NCBI GenBank assembly: GCA_027422505.1
Contig: JAPQWV010000050.1
Location: 2,294,001 to 2,358,000, forward strand
Length of the DNA: 64,000 nt
Source of the DNA: Craterostigma plantagineum
Lineage: Eukaryota; Streptophyta; Magnoliopsida; Lamiales; Linderniaceae
Reading direction: 5' to 3'
The notes under the pieces were generated by a model. The model ran no database searches. It was not told the DNA's origin and worked only from the letters and a program-made list of their open reading frames with translations. Below are positions 48,647 through 62,800 of this stretch, piece after piece. Within the stretch, counting starts at the first letter, position 1. The number at the start of each line of letters is the position of its first letter. The position numbers and the translations under genes were made by a program.

Positions 48647-50779
48647 ATGGGCGATGAAAATCAGTTCAGATTTTCTCATTTCGAAGCAATCGAGCAGAAT
48701 CTGCATATTCAGCTTATAAATCAGAACCAATCACCAACCATCAAGCGCGACACCATCTGTGATACTCGAGGGTTGCTGCAGCGACTCGGTTCAGCGTCTA
48801 ATCACCTCTTGCAGGCTGAAACATACAACATAAATGGTAAGTTTGATTTTCAGCAGAATAGTAATACAACTCAACGCAATAGTAGTCTCATGCCTTGCTC
48901 GGACTTCCCTAAGTTTGATGGAACATATCCTAGGACATGGATTATTATGTGTGTTGGTTATTTCAAGTCGAGACCTAATGTTGACGATAAACAGAAAATT
49001 GAAATTGCCTCTTTGCACCTCGGGGGCAAAGCTGCTGTGTGGTATCGAAATCTGGTCGAAGGACGAGTAGAGATGAATTGGTCACATTTTTTGGACCTTG
49101 TCTCTAGTCGGTTTGAAGATTTTCGAGTTGCTAATATGTTTAGAGAACTTGGAGAACTTAAGCATGTGGGTTCATACTCGAATTACGTCAGGAAATTTGA
49201 AGATTTAATTTGGGATATACCTATGGATGACGTAGATCTTTTCGAGGAGTATTTCATTACTCTTTTCATTAATGGCCTTAGCGATGAGTTACGAGGTACA
49301 ATGTCGCAACTGCAACCTAGGAGCCTATATGACGCTATGGAGCTTGGCCAAAAACATCTAGGAGTTCTCGATGTTATAGCTGAAGAGAGCGAAATCTTAT
49401 TGGTCGAAGAGGACTCGCTGGTGTTAGTCGAAGAGGATTCCTCAGTGTTGATCGAGGATAAATCGATGTTGGTTGATGGTGAATCCATGCTGCCGGGTTT
49501 GGTCAATAACAATAAGGACTCTGTGCGGGATTCTTATGTGCCAAAAGGGGCTGAAATCTTTCAGTCTAGGGCAGAAACTGCAGCAGTTCGAGGACAGCAT
49601 TATGCCAAGCAACCGAACGCCAAAGAGGACCAACGTGTACCGTTCGATCGAGGACGTTGGTTCATTGTCGAAAGAATAAAGGTGAACAAACCCTTCGATC
49701 GAGGAAGGTGTGTCACTTCTACGAGAGGCTTGGAGTTTCCTTCCCAGATACTAAAAGCTCGAGAAATTCCGGGATCCTACCCAACACCTCAAAACACACT
49801 CTACATAATAAAGCCACTGCCACTCACAACCCAGAACCCTCTCTTCATCCAACCACAACCATCAACTGCCCCAAAAATTCCCCCACACCCCTGTATTGTC
49901 GAGCAGAGGCTTTCACTTGACCAGCAACAACCCCAAATCAGCCTGCAAACTACCTCGCAACCCAACTATTCCCAACCGAACCCTTTATTCATCCAACAAC
50001 AAACCCTCAAGCATACTACGACCACAGCTAGAGCAAAAGATTTTGTACGAGGAAGGTCTGACCTTTTACAACTATCGAAGGGAAGTCTAACCCTAGCTCA
50101 AAGAAGGGTGAAATTTTATGCCGACCAAGGGAGACAAGAGAGGAATTTCGAGGTAAGTGTGAATGGGTACCTTAAGCTTCAACCTCTTCGCCATAACTCA
50201 GTAGCGCAGCAAGAAATTTCGAAGCTCTCTGCCGGTCACATTGGCCCTCTTGAAATATGGGAGGAGATTGGTCCGGTGGCTCACAGGTTGGATCTGACAT
50301 CTGACCCGGAATTACACCCAACCTTTCATGATTCAACCTCGACAAAGTCGCTAAGTCCTAAGGTGAACCCATCGCGCTCTTTACCTGATACAAGGAAAAG
50401 GGGGAAACTTTTAGTTAACCCATCGCAAATCCTAGGCAAAGAAGCTATCTTTCAAGGAAATCAAGTCATACCTTTGATTTTGATTCAGTGGTTCAATGGG
50501 GAGCCTGAAAACGTTATATGGGGGGAGGAAAAGAATCTACGAACGAGGTTCCCTAACGTAGATCCTTGGGGACAAGGATCATCTCGAGATGGGGGTATTG
50601 TCATGAATCTGTTGAATGGTAGAAATAATTATATTGGTCTTGGAGCTAAACTCAAACAAGATGAAGATGTTGATGGAAGAAGGGTGATTTTGGGGTGGAG
50701 ATCGACAAAGGCAATAATAGATAAGAAAGGAAATGAAATTAATATTCGGAGTGGGCTTCCTAGAGCTGGAGTGGGCTGA
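48647..50779 (+). CDS. Gag fused to integrase C-terminal / chromodomain-like tail
   Basis: 710 aa from the ATG after the primer site (GMGDENQFRFSHFEAIEQN); the frame is open further upstream into the LTR. Domain 1, about residues 85-240, is retrotransposon gag: FPKFDGTYPRTWI, ASLHLGGKAAVWYRNLVEG, LFINGLSDELRGTMSQL. A low-complexity P/Q/T-rich linker follows. Domain 2, from about residue 468, resembles the end of a Ty3/gypsy integrase: LTLAQRRVKFYADQGRQER, GYLKLQPLRHNSV, IGPVAHRLDL. A chromodomain-side segment follows (ILIQWFNGEPENVIWGEEKN, RTRFPNVDPW). Zinc knuckle, protease, RT, RNase H and DDE core are missing. The stop lies 181 bases inside the right LTR. Seen directly: one open frame. Inferred: an internal deletion of a chromovirus-like parent. 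Confidence 0.85.
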   Translation: MGDENQFRFSHFEAIEQNLHIQLINQNQSPTIKRDTICDTRGLLQRLGSASNHLLQAETYNINGKFDFQQNSNTTQRNSSLMPCSDFPKFDGTYPRTWIIMCVGYFKSRPNVDDKQKIEIASLHLGGKAAVWYRNLVEGRVEMNWSHFLDLVSSRFEDFRVANMFRELGELKHVGSYSNYVRKFEDLIWDIPMDDVDLFEEYFITLFINGLSDELRGTMSQLQPRSLYDAMELGQKHLGVLDVIAEESEILLVEEDSLVLVEEDSSVLIEDKSMLVDGESMLPGLVNNNKDSVRDSYVPKGAEIFQSRAETAAVRGQHYAKQPNAKEDQRVPFDRGRWFIVERIKVNKPFDRGRCVTSTRGLEFPSQILKAREIPGSYPTPQNTLYIIKPLPLTTQNPLFIQPQPSTAPKIPPHPCIVEQRLSLDQQQPQISLQTTSQPNYSQPNPLFIQQQTLKHTTTTARAKDFVRGRSDLLQLSKGSLTLAQRRVKFYADQGRQERNFEVSVNGYLKLQPLRHNSVAQQEISKLSAGHIGPLEIWEEIGPVAHRLDLTSDPELHPTFHDSTSTKSLSPKVNPSRSLPDTRKRGKLLVNPSQILGKEAIFQGNQVIPLILIQWFNGEPENVIWGEEKNLRTRFPNVDPWGQGSSRDGGIVMNLLNGRNNYIGLGAKLKQDEDVDGRRVILGWRSTKAIIDKKGNEINIRSGLPRAGVG
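50588..50598 (+). other. Polypurine tract of the small gag element
   Basis: gatgggggtat next to the right LTR start. Confidence 0.75.
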
Positions 50780-51125
50780 AGTTGCTAGAGATTTAGGCCC
50801 ATATATTAAATATTAGAATCTAAGTGGGACAATTATGTTAAATGAGCCCAAATTGCTATCATTAGTTTAAATACTATGTACCAGCACTTTGCTTGGGGAA
50901 CAAATGAATTAACCTAATTTTCTACTCTATCGTCTCATTCTTCATCTCTTATCTTCTGCTCAATCTATCTGCAATCCTTCTTCTAATCCCAATTTCTACT
51001 CTTCTCCTTCGTCAACTTCATTTCTTATATATACAATATACAGAAAATACCAAAATAGCCAAACTACTGTTACATTGACAATGATCAATACCAATATCAA
51101 CACAAAATCGATCAAACCCACAACA
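50599..51125 (+). repeat. Right LTR of the small gag element
   Basis: 527 bp, almost identical to the left LTR. Its first 181 bases encode the C terminus of the element ORF. Confidence 0.95.
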
Positions 51126-51250
51126 AGATATACCTCGTCTAGGGCGATGCATTCGTACGGTGGCGCATCAACGGTGGCTGGCAGAAACGATACAGTTTAG
51201 GGTAAGAATTGGGGAGGAAATTGTTGAGGGTTTGTTCGGCTATGTGGATC

Positions 51251-51569
51251 CGCTGTACTTTGGGCTTGGTCTCGAATTGGGTTGGGACTCAGGCCTAGCA
51301 CCCAAATCACATATATACATATCTATAATCTATTCTATTTGTTAACGACGAGTACTTCAAAAATGCTTTTTTTTATTCTAATTTGGTGTATTAATTACTC
51401 CAAAATTCCTAATCAATTTGTTAATTGGATTGTGACTATCATATATCTTTAATTTAATGAATTAAAAAATTGTATGGTAAATAGAAAATAAACTACCACT
51501 ACGTTATCAAATAAAAAAACACAAAAAACTACCCAAAAACTTCACATTCCATGTTGCACGGGGTGCACT
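51251..51569. other. Intergenic DNA right of the F-box duplication
   Basis: AT-rich; no gene or element recognised. It begins with tttgggcttggtctcgaatt, the sequence that followed the F-box locus before duplication. Confidence 0.5.
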
Positions 51570-51783
51570 GTGACTAGTTATATGAGGGTCTGCTCCATGG
51601 ATTTTAGATCTTATCCTCTGAACTTTCGAGGAACAGCTTACAACCGTGCCCTGCAAGTAATTTATTTGTTTCTCATAAGCTTTATTGCATTTCTTGACTC
51701 TGTAACATAGTTGTAATAAATATGTAGTGTCGTAGGAAAGCATTTTGCCATATTCAGAGACGAGATGGAGAAGAGATGGAGTA

Positions 51784-52440
51784 CCTATTGCGGGGTACTG
51801 TTCATCCGCTATCCATTATCTTTTTGTTTTGTTTTTCAATTTTGATTTCTTCTCGAGGAAAGAAAATAGGAACGATCGCCGAAGAAACGACTGGGGATTG
51901 GGGAAATGATTGGCATTACCAAAACACCCATAAACTATATAGAAATTGCAGAACTGCCATGGACTAATAATGATTTTATTCAAATAATGTTGTTGATTTT
52001 ATTCAAATAATGTCGTTGACATGTCCCCATTTTATTTATTATAGGTTTTATTTTATGGTAAAGTTGTACTTTTAAAATTGGCATGTGGGGGTTATTACTA
52101 TAAATTACTTCCAATAATTTTCTTTAATATTGAGATTTCAATTTCAAGAATTTAATTAATTAAATAATAAGTTAATATTATAAATTTCTGTTAACTTTAA
52201 TGATTAATTATTCTGATAATTAGACGACCAAGTATCATAGATAAGTTTAAATCATTAACTAATATTAAATATAATATAAAATAAACAAATAATGGTATTA
52301 TTAGGTTTGGAGGAAAATATAGAGGAGATGGTTGGAGTTGTCACTACTGTTTAAACTGTATGTATAGAGGAATTTAACTGTAGCAACGTTATACATAGAG
52401 GGAACGATTGGAGATGCTCTAAGAGATGATAGTGGTTATG
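51784..52440. other. Foreign insert in exon 4 of the P450 pseudogene
   Basis: Sequence absent from the intact gene. AT-rich and ending near attggagatgctctaaga, a motif common at plant MITE ends. I found no matching left end or target duplication, so the element type is open. Confidence 0.5.
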
Positions 52441-53291
52441 CTTAACCGAAGTTGAGGTGCTTGAAACATTACGAGCTTCGTTATAGGTGGCTATGCTTCG
52501 ACTTCCATGGCTACCATGTGGGCCGTGTACTACCTTGCTGCTTACCCAAATGTCCTCGCCAAGCTTCGGGTAAGAAATTTAACCCAAAAATTGTGCCGTT
52601 TTATATACTGAGATTTTGTTCGCTGATCGAAGGTTATACTATATATAGGAAGAGCACACAGAGATATCGAGGAATCGAATGGAGGCCTCATTACATATGA
52701 CCAAATCTTGGCTTGCAAGTATACGGATAACATGAGAGTTTAAGAACATCCATTTAGCTGCACATATAAGCTTCAAAGTTAATCTGCATTTCTTTCTTTC
52801 TCTTGAATTAAGGTGGTGGATGAAATTATAAGATTGGCCAATATATCAGCTTTCGTTTTTCGAACTGCTTCGCAAGATGTTGAGTACAAAGGTACGATAT
52901 AAAGGACATCAAAGATATTTCCAGGCTTAAGACAACCTTAATAGCTCTGTTCGATGAATCAGGTTATAGGATTCCGAAGGGGTGGAAGGATATATGCTGG
53001 CTTCGATACGTTCACACGAATCCCGAGCTTTTCGACGACCCAATGTCGTTCAATCCCGACAGATAGAATGTATGTATAGTGTGCTTTTACAATAAAAAGT
53101 TACATATATGTGTGTGCATATAAAACATAATCGCCTTAGATTCAACCATCGAAATATTCTCGATTAGGAATCGGTGAAGCACGGGACGAACTTAGCGTTT
53201 GGAGGAGGACACAGACTTTGTCCGGGAAACATGCTTGTGAAGCTACTAGTTGCAGTTATCATACACCACTTGTCTCTGAGATACAAGTAAG

Positions 53292-53552
53292 TGCTTGTTT
53301 AGTTCGTAGGTTTATATTTAGGAGGGTTTAAATTAGTAAGGTTTATATAAAACGAATTAATTGGTATAAAATAAATTTGTGTTTAATTAGTGGGTTTGAA
53401 TAAACACATGTGAGGGGGTGTGTTTATTTAAACCCGCTGCCATGGGTTTAAACTATGATTATATAAACCCGTAGTTTATTTATACCTATAAACCAAACAC
53501 TTGAACGGTTAAACACACACTTAAAATACTAAACCTATGACCCCAAACAAGC
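53292..53552. mobile_element. MITE in the last intron of the P450 pseudogene
   Basis: Imperfect inverted ends (gcttgtttagttcgtaggttta and the complement of taaacctatgaccccaaacaagc). About 260 bp, rich in taaaccc/gggttta. Flanks taagt and cataag suggest a short target duplication but do not settle the superfamily. Confidence 0.65.
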
Positions 53553-53955
53553 CATAAGAGTTATAGTTATGCTGGTAATGTGAAAGTGTTCGGAATATTT
53601 GGGCTCGATGATACTTTGAGGACACTCAACTTATGTGGTTGCAATTTAAGGGACTGACGTTCGAAATTGAATATCAATGTAATGACGCAATTCATTGGAA
53701 ACTTAAAATGTAACCTTAAATAGGTTCAATTTTCGAAGTTATTGCCCAAAGTTCAACCGCATAAGTTTGGTGTCCTGAAAGTGTCACTCCCTAACATATA
53801 GGACGAAAAAAGCAGTTAAGCAAATATTTGCTAAAACGATTCTTCTTTGTCAATTTTTTGTTTGCAGATGGAATTTGGTGAATCCGAATGCAAAAATCTC
53901 GTACCTTTTCGAAAACCAGTCGATGATGTCGAAATTGATATGAGGAGGATTTGAA

Positions 53956-54901
53956 GATGAAGTGATGATAAGTTTGTTTGGTTTGATATATCATCTGTTT
54001 GCAGTACTAAATTGCATTAATAAATAAATTAATTAATTTGAAATAAATATCTAGGTTCCAGACTTTGTAAAAAACATGAATTATCATACAGTTAACCAGC
54101 CTAAAAAATAATATATTTTTGCACACAAATAAAATGTAATTTCTGGACTAGCATTTTCCGAGAAGAACTTCCGAATCCAAGGATCAATTTATCGGAGATT
54201 CCAATGATTACAGTACAAACCTTCCTAGTTATCTCCTTCCCCTCGGTTCCTATATTCAATATGACTTGTGTATTTAATCACCTAATATTATATATTATTT
54301 AGTTGGAGCGATATATTTCCACACATCACAGTAGTCCCCACACTCCGACTAAGTTCAGCATAATTCAAATCCGAACAAACACGCTGTTGGCCATGGGACA
54401 GACCCGACTTAAGGCACCAATCATTGTATGCGTAAACATTAAACCTAAGATTCGACTAAGTTCAGGCTTAATCGATTCTGAACTTCACTGTCAGTTATGT
54501 GGACGAGGCAACCCCGACTTTCAGGAAACTAATCATAGTCTGATGTTCAAATTCACATCAAACCTTGAGTCCTTGAAAGTCAAGGCAACAAAAAGTGAAA
54601 TCGAACTCATGATCTCTTACGAAGATATCGCGTCAAAGACCACTCAGAATCAATCATTGGGACACAAGTGTTATTACATCATCGTAACTACAATGAGGTC
54701 ACAAGTTTTGTTGGTTTCACTAGTAAAATATTGCATCTCATGCTCTTTAACGTCTTTATGCTACGAAGCAATAGGAGCATCTTCTCTCCAAGAATCTCTT
54801 ACCATCCCATCATCTATAAAGACAGGACCTTTTTTGCCTGCTACTCACTACTATTACAACATTGTCAGTTGCTGATTAGCCACGCATATAAGTTTCAAAT
54901 T
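53956..54901. other. Spacer and upstream region of the intact P450
   Basis: AT-rich at first. 54300-54875 holds a 190-codon ORF with no recognisable domain, poor codon structure and an end that overlaps the P450 leader; I do not call it a gene. Direct short repeats of cgactaagttcag occur near 54345 and 54455. The P450 promoter should lie at the right end. Confidence 0.45.
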
Positions 54902-58404
<3,503 letters not shown>

Positions 58405-58633
58405 AGGAAAACAGAGCACTTGTTCTGTTTGCTGCTTGCATTTTACTGTGTTTCAAGGACACTCATCTTCAAGAAAGTCTCTTTCATTTCATAAAAAAAA
58501 GCGTAGATTCGAAATATTATGTTCATTTCTTATGCAGAGTTTAAAAGGTTCGCAGCTAGTGCCAAATTCAGCAGATCTAACGCAATGTCACGACAATAAA
58601 AACGGAAGAAGATCGACAGACCATCATAGCATA

Positions 58634-59811
58634 TCAAACAGTGTACGATTGTTGAATCGTATCGATGTCGAGGCCCTTGAGCTTCACCACTGATTCCACA
58701 TGGCCCTTAAGAGTATGAAGCTCTCTCAACCTAAGACATAAGAAGCCGAAGTTTGAAAATTCACTGCTCAAATGTAACAAATACGATCGACGTAAGAAAC
58801 TCACCTTGCAATCTCAGCTCTCCTTTTCGCCTCCTCGGCCAACTGATTAAGTTCGGAGAAGTTGTTCGTTTCATTGAACAGCTTCGTGTCAGGCACTTGA
58901 AGCCCGTGAAGAGTTCTCTGAGCGTGGGCCCACTGAAGCTCACGCTGCTCTCGCCCGAAATCTTTCTTCCTCGTGAAAGCAATCTGAAGAACAGAAATTA
59001 GCCAAAAAAAAGGGCCAAAAAAAAGTAGAGTTTTTATCGTATTTCTGTGATTTTATTTAGTACCCTCTGTTCTAACACGAGGTCCCAAGCCTTGCCACTG
59101 AGGGCATATCTTGTCAGAAACTTGATAATATCGAGTGGTATATAACACACGAGGTTGTAAAGCCAAATCACGCCCGCCCAGCCCCACCCTATGCCTTCGA
59201 TCGCCGCGAAACTCCAGCTAGCATAAACAGCGATCAAAGTAGCAACCTGCGAAAAAAAGATTTCGCCTGTCGATTGCCAAAAATCTTGATTTTGATTCGA
59301 TGGAGTGAAGAAGATCGATCGATTTACTGACAAGTTGGGCGATGATGAACGCTGCTACGAGCAATAGGCCTGGGCGTTCGAAGTAAGACCAGCTTCTTGA
59401 CCTCGTAACAAAGATCAAGGCCTGACTGATTGTGCTTACTTGGAGATATATGGCCGAGGCGAGCTTTCTGAAATCGTCGTGCGCTGTTTTTTCTAGGGTC
59501 GATACGCCGAACGCACGCTGCAAAGGAATTTTCAAGAATCTTTTAAGTCTGAGATCGATTTATTACCAGTCGGATTAGAAGGAAAGAAGAAAACTGCTTC
59601 TGACTTACGGGGAAGAAATTGGTTTTGTAAGCTGCCCAGAAGAAAATTACGGTCATCATAGCTAAGTAACCGCCAAGGATGATCCCAGTCGCAAATATCT
59701 CGGCTAATTTCCAGCTATCGGGCAGTGGAGATGGCTTCACTCTGTCTTTCGATATAGTCATTATGGTACCTTAACGAAACAAATCGATTTTTTTTAGTTT
59801 CTTGAAAATAG

Positions 59812-59846
<35 letters not shown>

Positions 59847-62800
59847 CATCGTTGAGTATGGCGATGATAAGCACCATAAACGGTGGGAAGTCGAATTCCC
59901 ATATGAGGGCTAAAAGCATGAAGCCGAGCTGATACATAGGATTAAGACAAAAAGGCGTTTCGTTCGTCATACTATCATTGTCCACAGAACGGAGATTAGC
60001 GAAATAGAGATTGAGATTCTTACCACAATACGAATCGTAATAGAAACAGCGTAGATCTGCCAAGAAAATCAAGAAACGTTGATGAAAACCATTATACTAT
60101 CCATTTTCATGACTAAAGAAGAAAAAAGGGGGAAAATACCGTATAGTTTTTCATCCTCTGGAAGATGGCCCGACTCGTCAAGACAGCACTGATTATTACA
60201 CTAAGCCCAGGCTCTGTAAGGACGATATCAGAAGCGCTTCGAGCGGCATCAGTGGCATCGGCGACAGCTATCCCAATATCGGCCTTTTTCAGGGCGGGCG
60301 CATCGTTCACTCCGTCGCCCGTCATTCCACATATGTGCTTCCTAGCTTGAAGGCGCTTCACGATTTCGTACTTATGCTCTGAGCAACAAAGATAACGAAA
60401 AAAATAAGCTACGATTGAAGAGAAAAAGCGCAGTTTAGGGTTCTAAAAAGAGGAACGAACGAATAGATATAATACCAGGGAAAACCCCAGCGAAACCGTC
60501 AGCTTTTTCTATAAGCTCGTCGACTGGCAAAGCAGCTATCGATTCGTCCTTGTTCTGACCTAAAAGAGCCGAAGAAGGGTACATATTAGTGCCCATGCCC
60601 AATCTTCGCCCCGTCTCCTTTCCTATCGCAAGTTGATCCCCTGTAGAAATAGACATTAGTGTAATGATTTAAACTGAACGAAAGACTGTCAGAAAAAAAA
60701 AACACATATAAATTGACTTACCAGTTATCATTTTGACGTTAACTCCAAGATTCAATGCCCTTCTAATGGTATCTGCACTGTCGTGCCTCGGTGGATCGAA
60801 GAGGGGCAATAGGCCTATGAACTGCCATGGACCGCCGAGACTTTCTTTATTACCTTCTGGGACTTCCTGTAAGAAAATTTCAGCAAAACGTGCTTCGACT
60901 GAAGTATTTCTGCACCCATTTTGTTATAATATGAGCTTTTCGAACATCGAGGAATATTTACCTGGTAAGCAACAGCAAGTGACCTTAATCCTCTTTCTGC
61001 AAACTTGTCGATCACAGCGTGGACTCTCCTCTCTATGTCGGATTTATTGTGGGCCATGTTTAGAATCTAAATTCATTTGATGGGAAGAATTACGACACAA
61101 ACGCAAGTCAAAGGTAAAACAAATTAAGTCAAAAAGGTCGAAGTACATAGGATATTAAGACATACCTGCTCTGGCGCGCCTTTGCTCACACGGTGCCATT
61201 TTCCTTCCCCGTCTATGTAAGTCAACGCCGTCCTTTTGTCGGTGGGATTGAAAGGAAGGAAGTGGACTTCACGAATACCAGCGCGCGCCTTTTCATACCA
61301 TCGATGCATTTTAAGTCGTAATAAATTCTACAAACAAGAACGAAAAGGGAAAAAAAGGAAATATTAGAACCTCCTTAGGATCAGCTAGCATCCCGACAAT
61401 AGCTGCATCGATAGCGTCTTGATTCTCCGTTCTTGATGCCCGAGCTGCCATTAGGACAACAGTATCCACATCGATGCCCTTCGCAAAGATCTGCTCACAA
61501 AAACAAAGGATTTTAGTACGCTCTTTGACTTTGTGTAATAAAACAACAGAGAGAAGAAAGTATTTAAGTAGCACAAAGTCAATGACCTCAATGAGATTCT
61601 TATCCACGGTAAGCTTGTTAAGTGTCAATGTCCCAGTCTTATCACTGCATAACACATCCATGCCAGCCATCTCTTCGATAGCAGTCATTCGCTTTGTAAT
61701 AGCTCCCTAATCAGAAACAAAATCATTACACGAAGTAACTAAATGCCCAGGAAAAACAACGAATTGCATAAAAAACGTTGCGGAAAAAAAAACCTGCTGA
61801 GCAAGGCGATGAGAGCCAATGGCCATAGTGACTGAAAGAACAGTGGGCATAGCTATTGGAATCCCACCGATGAGAAGCACTAAAAGGTTGTCAATCCCTG
61901 GACGGTACTTTCGGTGCTGTATTGGGTACATCACTATGATTTCTATTACCATCCCCACGGCTATCGAGCAGATGCAGAAGTTCCCAATTGCAGTTAGAAC
62001 CTTAAAACCAAAAGTACGGCGTTGGAAAAATTCAGATTTAGGCGGTGGGATTATAAATACATCGGATTTAGGTAGTGACACTATACGGACAATAACTTTC
62101 AAATTAAGCAATTAAACAACATTACGCGCCGGGACCCTATGTGTTTTACCCCAAACTTTAGAGTCCCCGAGTATAATATGGGGTTCCGACTAATTCAATG
62201 GCGACATTATACGGAAACTAACTTTCAAAATCAAGCAATTTTCTGGCACATAATGTCTCTAAATTTATGTAATGTTATATAGTGCCACCTCTAAATTTGA
62301 TATCCATATAATGCCATCCTCTTAAATTACAAAAATGAAAAAATAATTAACCCAGAAAAAGAAGACTGAGAATTCTCGAGAAAACGTGCCTTCTGAAAGT
62401 GTCCCACTTGGTTCGTAGAGTCGACGAGGTGGGCCGCCTTGCCAAAGAATGTGTGGACGCCAGTGGCAATAACGATGGCCTCAATCTCGCCTTGTTTGCA
62501 CGTCGAGCCCGAGTATACGCCGTCGCCCGGACCCTTAGTCACTGGGAGGGACTCTCCCGTTAAAGCAGACTGTACAAATTATCGCATCATGTTTAGGATG
62601 AATTAAGGCAATGGCTTCGAAAATACATGGCATGTAAGAAGAAGTCAGATGTTTCTTGCCTGGTCGATTTTCAAGGGATCGCCGTCGAGCAAACGAGCGT
62701 CGGCGGGGATAATGTCTCCGAGCTTTATACTTACTATGTCGCCCGGGACTAAGATCGAAGCTTCCTCCTCGTTCCATCTTCCATCTCTCAAGACCTTTTT

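Larger units (their letters stand above)
48093..51125 (+). mobile_element. Small non-autonomous Ty3/gypsy-derived LTR element (gag-carrying)
   Basis: Target duplication is agata (48088-48092 and 51126-51130). Two 527-bp LTRs start TGTCATGAAT and end CCCACAACA. A Met-tRNA primer site follows the left LTR and a gatgggggtat polypurine tract precedes the right one. The interior is only about 1980 bp and holds one long ORF with gag and integrase-tail sequence but no protease, RT, RNase H or integrase core. The uninserted site is preserved at 30474-30478 in unit 1. It resembles the TR-GAG class of elements. Confidence 0.93.
30609..51250. repeat. Tandem duplication unit 2 (F-box locus, expanded to 20.6 kb)
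   Basis: Collinear with unit 1 in pieces: 30609-30912, 31595-31938, 41767-42129, 43186-43215, about 43986-44027, 45321-45440, 46640-48092 and 51131-51250. The intervening sequence is nearly all mobile DNA plus a P450 fragment. The final piece (agatatacctcgtctagggc ... ggatccgctgtacttt) matches 30474-30608 and continues into sequence not present after unit 1, which places the original right border here. Confidence 0.88.
51570..53955 (+). pseudogene. P450 pseudogene (exons 3-9), tandem copy of the intact gene
   Basis: Reads as a diverged copy of the gene at 54902-58404. Exon 3 end: RSYPLNFRGTAY. Exon 4 start: CRRKAF, then a one-base insertion. About 650 foreign bases (51784-52440) interrupt exon 4, after which GYASTSMATMWAVYYL resumes. 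Exon 5 has EEHTEISRN-like sequence in another frame. Exon 6: VVDEIIRLANISAFVFR. Exon 7 ends PDR followed by TAG where the intact gene has Trp. Exon 8 retains the heme loop FGGGHRLCPGNMLVKL. Exon 9 starts near 53868 and ends in tga at 53953-53955. No exons 1-2 were found. Premature stop, frameshifts and insertion make it non-functional. Confidence 0.92.

Noticed and set aside
54303..54875. 190-codon ORF upstream of the P450
   Set aside because: No domain or homologous pattern; it overlaps the P450 leader and contains direct repeats. Probably chance.
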